DNA from: Bifidobacterium breve
GTDB taxonomy: Bacteria; Actinomycetota; Acidimicrobiia; Acidimicrobiales; Ilumatobacteraceae
Reading direction: 5' to 3'
Assembly: GCA_945869715.1 (NCBI GenBank)
Contig: CAMBPP010000045.1
Location: 1 to 10,129 of the forward strand
Length of the DNA stretch: 10,129 bases
Shown: one piece after another, positions 5,555 to 10,129 of the stretch
Numbering within the stretch: the stretch's first letter is position 1
How the letters are laid out: each line of letters opens with the position of its first letter
Notes under the pieces: model-generated
Database searches by the model: none
What the model saw: only the letters and a program-made list of their open reading frames with translations
Told to the model about the DNA's origin: nothing
Position numbers and translations under genes: made by a program

Positions 5555-6340
5555 ATGGCGGAACTGGTGGAAGTAGAGCGCACGGGCGATGTGGTGACCC
5601 TCACGCTGAATCAGCCAGAAAAACGCAATGCGCTGTCGCTGCCGGTGCTGAAAGAACTCACGAAGGCTTTTGCCACGGTGGGGAAGAGCGATGCCACCGG
5701 GGTCATCCTTGCTGCCCGAGGCCCCATTTTTTCTGCGGGTCATAATTTTGGCGACATGTTTGGCGCTAACTACGCAACCACATATGAAGTGTTCGATACC
5801 TGCACCAAAATGATGCAGACCATTCAGTCCATTCCACAGGTGGTGGTGGCGCGCGTGCATGCGCTGGCAACGGCAGCTGGGTGCCAACTGGTAGCAACAT
5901 GCGATTTGGCTGTTGCGGCCGACACTTCTTCTTTTGCTATTCCTGGTGGCAAGGGTGGCTTGTTTTGTCATACGCCCCTTGTTGCGGTGTCGCGCAATAT
6001 TGGTCGCAAGCGTGCGCTGGAAATGGCGCTGACGGGCGATGCCATAGATGCAGCAACTGCATTGCAGTGGGGGTTTGTGAATGCCGTGGTGCCAGCAAGC
6101 GAGCTAGAAGCAGCAACACTTGATTTATTACAACGTGCGACGCGTGGCTCGGCGCACTCAAAGGGCCTAGGAAAAGCTGCCTTTTACAAACAAGTACAAA
6201 TGGGCGAGAGCGATGCCTATACGTACGCGGTAGGAATGATGGCTGCAGCTGCGGTGACCGGCGATGCGCAAGAAGGCATTGCGGCGTTTTTGGAAAAAAG
6301 GCATCCGGAGTTTCCTGCACAGGCGAAAGAAAATTCATGA
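5555..6340 (+). CDS. Enoyl-CoA hydratase/isomerase (crotonase) family protein, ECHDC3-like
   Basis: This 261-residue crotonase-fold protein has a standard N terminus (LTLNQPEKRNALS, residues 16-28), an oxyanion-hole turn SAGHNF (60-65), and a second turn ATAAGCQLVATCDLAVA (105-121). In active enoyl-CoA hydratases a glutamate follows the second turn and another lies in a PE-I/L-x-x-G loop. Here the first is Q111 and the second site reads IPGGKGGLF (129-137), so both catalytic glutamates are missing. This pattern resembles the ECHDC3 branch (mammalian ECHDC3 is mitochondrial with no settled reaction). It probably binds an acyl-CoA but may not hydrate enoyl-CoA. It is coupled to the copper ATPase by an ATGA overlap (6337-6340), implying co-translation, with no obvious functional link. 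The start is supported by CAGAAT 6 bases upstream. Confidence 0.88.
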   Translation: MAELVEVERTGDVVTLTLNQPEKRNALSLPVLKELTKAFATVGKSDATGVILAARGPIFSAGHNFGDMFGANYATTYEVFDTCTKMMQTIQSIPQVVVARVHALATAAGCQLVATCDLAVAADTSSFAIPGGKGGLFCHTPLVAVSRNIGRKRALEMALTGDAIDAATALQWGFVNAVVPASELEAATLDLLQRATRGSAHSKGLGKAAFYKQVQMGESDAYTYAVGMMAAAAVTGDAQEGIAAFLEKRHPEFPAQAKENS

Positions 6341-8589
6341 GCACTCTTGAAGAACTTCCACTCACCATTGAATTTGCCGTGAGCGGTATGACCTGTGGGG
6401 CATGTGCAGCGCGTATTCAAGATCAATTAAACAAAATTGATGGTGTTGATGCCTCAGTGAACTACGCAACAGAAACCGCAACTGTGCGTACTCGATTTGG
6501 TATACAAACCAATGAACTCATTCAAGCAGTGGAAGAAGCGGGCTATAGGGCAGCGCTGCGCGAGGCCGATGCACCGGTGGGTGCAACCGAGGAAGAGTTT
6601 GCAGAGAGCCTCATGGCTTTGCGTAACCGGCTTGTTACATGTGCAGTGCTCACTGCGCCAATTTTTTTCTTTTCCATGTTTGAGTCAATGCAGTTTCAGA
6701 ACTGGCAGTGGTGGGCACTCGTATTCTCAGCTCCAGTTGTCACTTGGGGGGCATGGCCATTTCATAGAGCTGCAGTAATGAACTTGCGACATCGCGCAAC
6801 CACCATGGACACACTTATTTCCATTGGGGTAGTTGCTGCAGTGGCGTGGTCGTTGTGGGCGTTGATTTGGGGTGATGCAGCAAGTAGCTATGGCTCAATG
6901 GCGGGCATGTCGGGAATGAGCCATGGTTCATACCACGTGTATTTTGAAGTGGCCGCCACCGTAACGGTCTTCATTCTTGCGGGTCGCTATTTGGAAGCGC
7001 GCGCAAAACGTAGTGCAGGTAATGCATTGCGGGCGTTGTTGGCACTAGGTGCACACACCGCAGTTGTTTTGGAAAATGGCGTTGAGCGTGAAGTGGATGC
7101 CAAAAATTTGCAAGTGAACGACATCATTGTGGTGCGACCTGGCGAAAAAATTGCCACCGATGGTGTAGTTATTGAGGGTGATTCAAGCATTGATATGTCA
7201 ATGCTCACGGGCGAAAGTGTGCCTGTCGATGTTGTGACGGGCGATGCTGTTACTGGTGCAACTATCAACTTGACGGGTCGCTTGAAGGTGCGCGTTTCAC
7301 GTGTTGGGGCCGACACCACCTTTGCTCACATGGCGAAACTGGTACGTGAGGCACAGGCAACAAAAGCACCAGTGCAAAAACTTGCCGACAAGGTGAGCAG
7401 CATTTTTGTTCCGGTTGTATTGCTCATTTCTTTGGTGACGTTGATTGCATGGTTTGTTGCAGATGGCGATGCAACAAAATCATTCACAGCCGCTGTTGCG
7501 GTTCTTATTATCGCTTGCCCTTGTGCGCTGGGGCTTGCTACACCTACCGCACTCATGGTGGGTAGTGGCCGCGGGGCACAACTGGGCATTGTTATTAAAG
7601 GTGTCGACGTTCTGCAAAGCACTCGCCGCATTGACACTGTGGTGTTCGACAAGACCGGCACTGTTACCACTGGCGTCATGCAGTTGCGCAACGTGGTGTG
7701 TGCCGAAGGTATTGAACGCGGCGATGCACTACGTATTATTGGTGCACTTGAACTAGCTAGCGAGCACCCCATTGCTCGCGCTATTGCTATTGCCGCTCAA
7801 AAGGAATTCGGAACACTTCCCGATGTTCAGGAGTTTGTTTCGTTAACTGGCATGGGTGCACGCGGCGTTGTTGATGGCGTCAGTGTCATTGTGGGCCACG
7901 AGCGCTTGTTGCAAAAGGAACTTATTCTTATTCCGGGTCCATTGCGTACCGCATTAGCCGACGCGCGGGCGGAAGGAAATACTGCAGTAATTGCCGCTTG
8001 GGGTGGCTCTGCTCGCGCTGTTTGTGTTGTTGCCGATCAACCAAAATCAACGAGTAAGGAAGCAATTGCAACTTTGCGCGCCATGGGCTTAGCGCCAGTT
8101 CTGTTAACGGGTGATAACCAGGCAACGGCAATGGCTATTGCATTACAAGTGGGCATTGAAGCCGACGATTATCACGTGCGTGGTGGTGTTTTGCCCGATG
8201 AAAAAGTGGCGGTGATTCGAGAACTGCAAGATCGTGGATATGCCGTAGCGATGGTGGGCGATGGCGTGAACGATGCGGCCGCACTTGCGCAAGCTGATGT
8301 TGGTATTGCAATGGGCACAGGCACAGACGTTGCGATGCAAGCAAGCGATCTCACAATTGTGAGTGGCGACCTTCGTTTAGTTGCCGACGCCATTGCGTTA
8401 TCGCGCGCAACGTTGCGCACAATTGGTGCCAACGTTTTTTGGGCCTTTGCATATAACGCTGCTGCAATACCCTTGGCAGCAAGTGGAAAACTGAACCCCA
8501 TGTGGGCAGGCCTAGCTATGGCATGTTCAAGTGTTTTCGTGGTGATGAACAGCTTGCGTTTGCGGCGAGTGAAGTTGCGCCACCGCTGA
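6337..8589 (+). CDS. copA: Cu(I)-exporting P1B-type ATPase
   Basis: This 750-residue inner-membrane pump uses ATP to export Cu(I). Domains in order: an N-terminal heavy-metal-associated domain with GMTCGAC (C20, C23); the first membrane helices from about residue 90; an actuator domain with TGES (291-294); the membrane motif C394-P-C396; the phosphorylation site D438-KTGT; the nucleotide-binding S-E-H477-P; and the hinge GDGVND (641-646). The last helices carry Y706-N707 and M728-x-x-S-S, which with CPC make the Cu(I) transport sites and mark it as copper rather than zinc or cadmium. An extracytoplasmic loop is Met/His-rich (M188, M191, M194, H196, H200), likely for metal release. One metal-binding domain and 750 residues are normal. 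It is the second gene of a pair with the crotonase, and no chaperone or CsoR gene is present nearby. The 3' end overlaps the convergent regulator by 74 bases. Confidence 0.96.
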   Translation: MSTLEELPLTIEFAVSGMTCGACAARIQDQLNKIDGVDASVNYATETATVRTRFGIQTNELIQAVEEAGYRAALREADAPVGATEEEFAESLMALRNRLVTCAVLTAPIFFFSMFESMQFQNWQWWALVFSAPVVTWGAWPFHRAAVMNLRHRATTMDTLISIGVVAAVAWSLWALIWGDAASSYGSMAGMSGMSHGSYHVYFEVAATVTVFILAGRYLEARAKRSAGNALRALLALGAHTAVVLENGVEREVDAKNLQVNDIIVVRPGEKIATDGVVIEGDSSIDMSMLTGESVPVDVVTGDAVTGATINLTGRLKVRVSRVGADTTFAHMAKLVREAQATKAPVQKLADKVSSIFVPVVLLISLVTLIAWFVADGDATKSFTAAVAVLIIACPCALGLATPTALMVGSGRGAQLGIVIKGVDVLQSTRRIDTVVFDKTGTVTTGVMQLRNVVCAEGIERGDALRIIGALELASEHPIARAIAIAAQKEFGTLPDVQEFVSLTGMGARGVVDGVSVIVGHERLLQKELILIPGPLRTALADARAEGNTAVIAAWGGSARAVCVVADQPKSTSKEAIATLRAMGLAPVLLTGDNQATAMAIALQVGIEADDYHVRGGVLPDEKVAVIRELQDRGYAVAMVGDGVNDAAALAQADVGIAMGTGTDVAMQASDLTIVSGDLRLVADAIALSRATLRTIGANVFWAFAYNAAAIPLAASGKLNPMWAGLAMACSSVFVVMNSLRLRRVKLRHR

Positions 8590-9439
8590 GGCGTTGGCGT
8601 TCTTTTTCCTCGTAAATGCGAATCGCTTTAAAGTTTTCAGTCGATAGAGCCGACCGAGCAAAGCTGAGTGCTTCGGCGCGTTGCCAACGAACAGTGCGGG
8701 CACGAATTCGTAAAATAATTCCAATCTCTTTGCTCGTGTATCCGGCCGCAACCAGTCTTAAAAGAGCGAGTCGCTCGGGGGTCATATTGCGAGATTCAAG
8801 TTCAGTGATGGCGTCATTGCTCCCGTCGTATCCGGAAAAGATGCTGTTCGGCTCACGTGTCATATCGCGCAAAAAGCCATCGACGACGTCGGGGTCAAAG
8901 TGCTCCACAGTTGTTTGCCTTTTACGTTGTGGCACAACGAATTCTTTGTACTCCACATCGCGCACAATGTTGGCGGCAATCTTGCGTGGTCGGTTGTCGC
9001 TGGGGTAGGTGCGAACAACCAACCACACCTGGGCCATGACTGCATTGAGCGCCTCTTCCACTCCACCGGGGTGAATGCGACCGCGGCGTTTGGCAATGGC
9101 AAGAATGGGCGGAACCACGCGTTGAACCGCAAGTCGAGCAGCGAGCTCGTCGGTACGAGCGAGGCGAACCACCTGTGCCAAATATTGGTCGGATTCATCG
9201 CAGTGAGATGGGCGATCAAAGCCCATGCGCACCAGCATCTGGTCGAGGTGGGTTACAGGTTCACCGGGGAGACCCCATGCATTGGCATGGGCAATACAAG
9301 AGGGTCGCCGCGCGATGGCATTCCACTCATCGACAATGATTTTCACCGAGGGCGTGGTGAAATCGGCACGAACGAGGGGTACGTATTCGTATTTATTAAA
9401 TGGTTCTGTGGGTGTGATGGTGCTCTGTGTTGTTTGCAT
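8516..9439 (-). CDS. Putative transcription regulator with sigma-like middle region and LuxR/sigma4-type helix-turn-helix
   Basis: This protein has 307 residues from the chosen start. Residues 84-170 are helical and sigma-70-region-2-like in character: ARLAVQRVVPPILAIAKRRG (101-120) and a later AQVWLVVRTYPSDNRPR segment (136-152), as in ECF-type sigma factors, but the match is by pattern only. Residues 219-265 form a helix-turn-helix, MTPERLALLRLVAAGYTSKEIGIILRIRARTV then a recognition helix, with the AAGYTSKEIG core of LuxR and sigma region 4. The N-terminal 80 residues are unrecognised. The last 25 residues are encoded opposite the end of copA and are probably unconserved. An upstream ATG at 9583 would add 48 residues but would overlap the dienelactone hydrolase gene, so MQTTQST at 9439 is preferred. 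It is divergent from that hydrolase and could regulate it, which is untested. Confidence 0.72.
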   Translation of the reverse strand: MQTTQSTITPTEPFNKYEYVPLVRADFTTPSVKIIVDEWNAIARRPSCIAHANAWGLPGEPVTHLDQMLVRMGFDRPSHCDESDQYLAQVVRLARTDELAARLAVQRVVPPILAIAKRRGRIHPGGVEEALNAVMAQVWLVVRTYPSDNRPRKIAANIVRDVEYKEFVVPQRKRQTTVEHFDPDVVDGFLRDMTREPNSIFSGYDGSNDAITELESRNMTPERLALLRLVAAGYTSKEIGIILRIRARTVRWQRAEALSFARSALSTENFKAIRIYEEKERQRLSGGATSLAANASCSSPRKHLNMP

Positions 9440-9518
9440 ACGGCACCATGCGCCACGTGCATCACCTGGGTTCCCCTCAAAGGTCTCACCGCAAGTCTCA
9501 CTCTGACACAATGAGTGC
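9440..9518. promoter_or_regulatory. Divergent promoter region, regulator / dienelactone hydrolase
   Basis: On the plus strand of this 79-bp spacer CACAAT (9507-9512) ends exactly 6 bases before the GTG chosen as the hydrolase start. On the minus strand CATGGT (9450-9445) ends 5 bases before the regulator ATG and is a poorer match. There is no Shine-Dalgarno sequence on either side. CACGTG occurs at 9454-9459, the same hexamer as in the spacer at 1043-1048. This is worth noting, but six bases recur by chance. Confidence 0.4.
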
Positions 9519-10129
9519 GTGCGACATATTTTGCCTTCCGGAACTGACGTAGAAATTGCCCGCCCCAGTGGCTCGCCTCGCATTGGGCTTGTGGTGACCC
9601 CCGATATTTTTGGCTTGCGGCCGCTTTACGACAATTTGGTATCGCACTGGGCCACCGAGTGGGGCATGGCGGTTGCGGCCGTGGAGCCTTTCCCAGGGAA
9701 AAATCTTGGCGCCGACGTTGAACCGCGTTTCGCTGCTGTCAAAGATATTGATGACGAAAAGCACTTACGCGACCTTCATGAGGCAGCCGACCTGCTCGAT
9801 ACCCCAGTCACTGTGCTGATGGGTTTTTGTATGGGTGGCATGTACTGCTTTAAGTCGGCTCGCAGTAATCGGTTTGCGCGTATTGCAAGTTTTTACGGAA
9901 TGATCTCGCTGCCAGAGGGATGGCGTAGTGCGCTGCAAGGCGAACCACTGCAGTATTTGCAGGCGGGAAATGCGGAAAGCGTTTTAGCAATTATTGGCGG
10001 GAAAGATCACTACACGCCAGCACACGATGTAGATGCGTTACGACAAACTGGTGCGACCGTTGCGTTTTACCCCGAAGGTGAACACGCCTTTGCGCACGAC
10101 GCAAGTAGGCCAGCGCATCGCGCAGATGA
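9519..10129 (+). CDS. Dienelactone hydrolase-family protein (partial, 3' end outside window)
   Basis: This cytoplasmic alpha/beta hydrolase has 203 complete codons before the window ends; the family is usually 220-250 residues, so only a short tail is missing. The catalytic triad is visible: the nucleophile elbow GFC104MGG with cysteine rather than serine, as in true dienelactone hydrolases; D163 in GGKDHYTP; and H189 in PEGEHAFAHD. The N-terminal VVTPDIFGLRPLYDN (residues 25-39) is the family's first strand and loop. Such enzymes open dienelactones in chlorocatechol breakdown, but most homologues act on other lactones or esters. The start is a GTG at 9519: an in-frame TGA lies at 9504-9506, no ATG occurs between, and a CACAAT box sits 6 bases upstream. 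The ATG at 9511 is in another frame and soon stops. Confidence 0.9.
   Translation, partial: MRHILPSGTDVEIARPSGSPRIGLVVTPDIFGLRPLYDNLVSHWATEWGMAVAAVEPFPGKNLGADVEPRFAAVKDIDDEKHLRDLHEAADLLDTPVTVLMGFCMGGMYCFKSARSNRFARIASFYGMISLPEGWRSALQGEPLQYLQAGNAESVLAIIGGKDHYTPAHDVDALRQTGATVAFYPEGEHAFAHDASRPAHRAD

Noticed and set aside
9439..9583. 48-residue N-terminal extension of the sigma-like regulator
   Set aside because: It would overlap the divergent dienelactone hydrolase start and its promoter box, and the sequence is Cys-rich and unlike a regulator N terminus.

Overview
The window looks like chromosomal DNA of an uncultured actinobacterium. An aquatic member of the Acidimicrobiia is my best guess, from protein character, compact gene packing, middling GC, and start codons that mostly lack a Shine-Dalgarno sequence and sit at a fixed distance behind a TAnnnT-like -10 box. 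That placement is an inference and could not be tested here. No mobile element, CRISPR array or phage gene was seen.

Layout from left to right. (1) The 3' end of a plus-strand gene, possibly a TetR regulator (3-149). (2) A minus-strand phytanoyl-CoA dioxygenase-like oxygenase (161-1027), divergent from a plus-strand short-chain dehydrogenase (1085-2044). (3) A minus-strand TetR regulator (2049-2693). (4) tRNA-Lys(UUU) (2878-2950). (5) A minus-strand block, 5500 down to 2962: a carboxymuconolactone decarboxylase (CMD)/AhpD-fold protein without the redox cysteines, a second CMD/AhpD-fold protein, a two-repeat EthD-like dimeric alpha-beta barrel protein, and a shortened EthD-like paralogue. A 45-codon lysine-rich ORF on the plus strand separates the two EthD-like genes. 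(6) A plus-strand pair, an ECHDC3-like crotonase and a CopA-type Cu(I) P1B-ATPase (5555-8589). (7) A minus-strand regulator with a sigma-like middle and a LuxR/sigma-region-4-type helix-turn-helix (8516-9439). (8) A plus-strand dienelactone hydrolase that runs off the window (9519 onward).

The most interesting feature is the second CMD/AhpD gene (5057 to 4551, minus). Its frame holds one TGA at codon 56, exactly where the second cysteine of the CxxC redox motif belongs, giving C53-x-x-U56. Ten bases after the TGA starts a perfect 7-bp hairpin with an AGUU loop that fits a bacterial SECIS element. The reading frame continues with family-typical sequence for 112 more codons. Both ends of the frame join their neighbours by 4-bp ATGA overlaps, so the operon architecture only makes sense if the TGA is read through. 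I interpret it as a selenoprotein. A standard gene caller would report only a truncated 108-residue ORF, or miss the 5' half.

The operon therefore encodes a probable catalytic (Sec) and a probable non-catalytic CMD subunit together with an EthD-like protein, all translationally coupled. The substrate is unknown. Nearby oxygenase, dehydrogenase, crotonase-fold and dienelactone hydrolase genes suggest a region rich in catabolic or accessory enzymes, but they are in separate transcription units and no shared pathway can be proved from the sequence.
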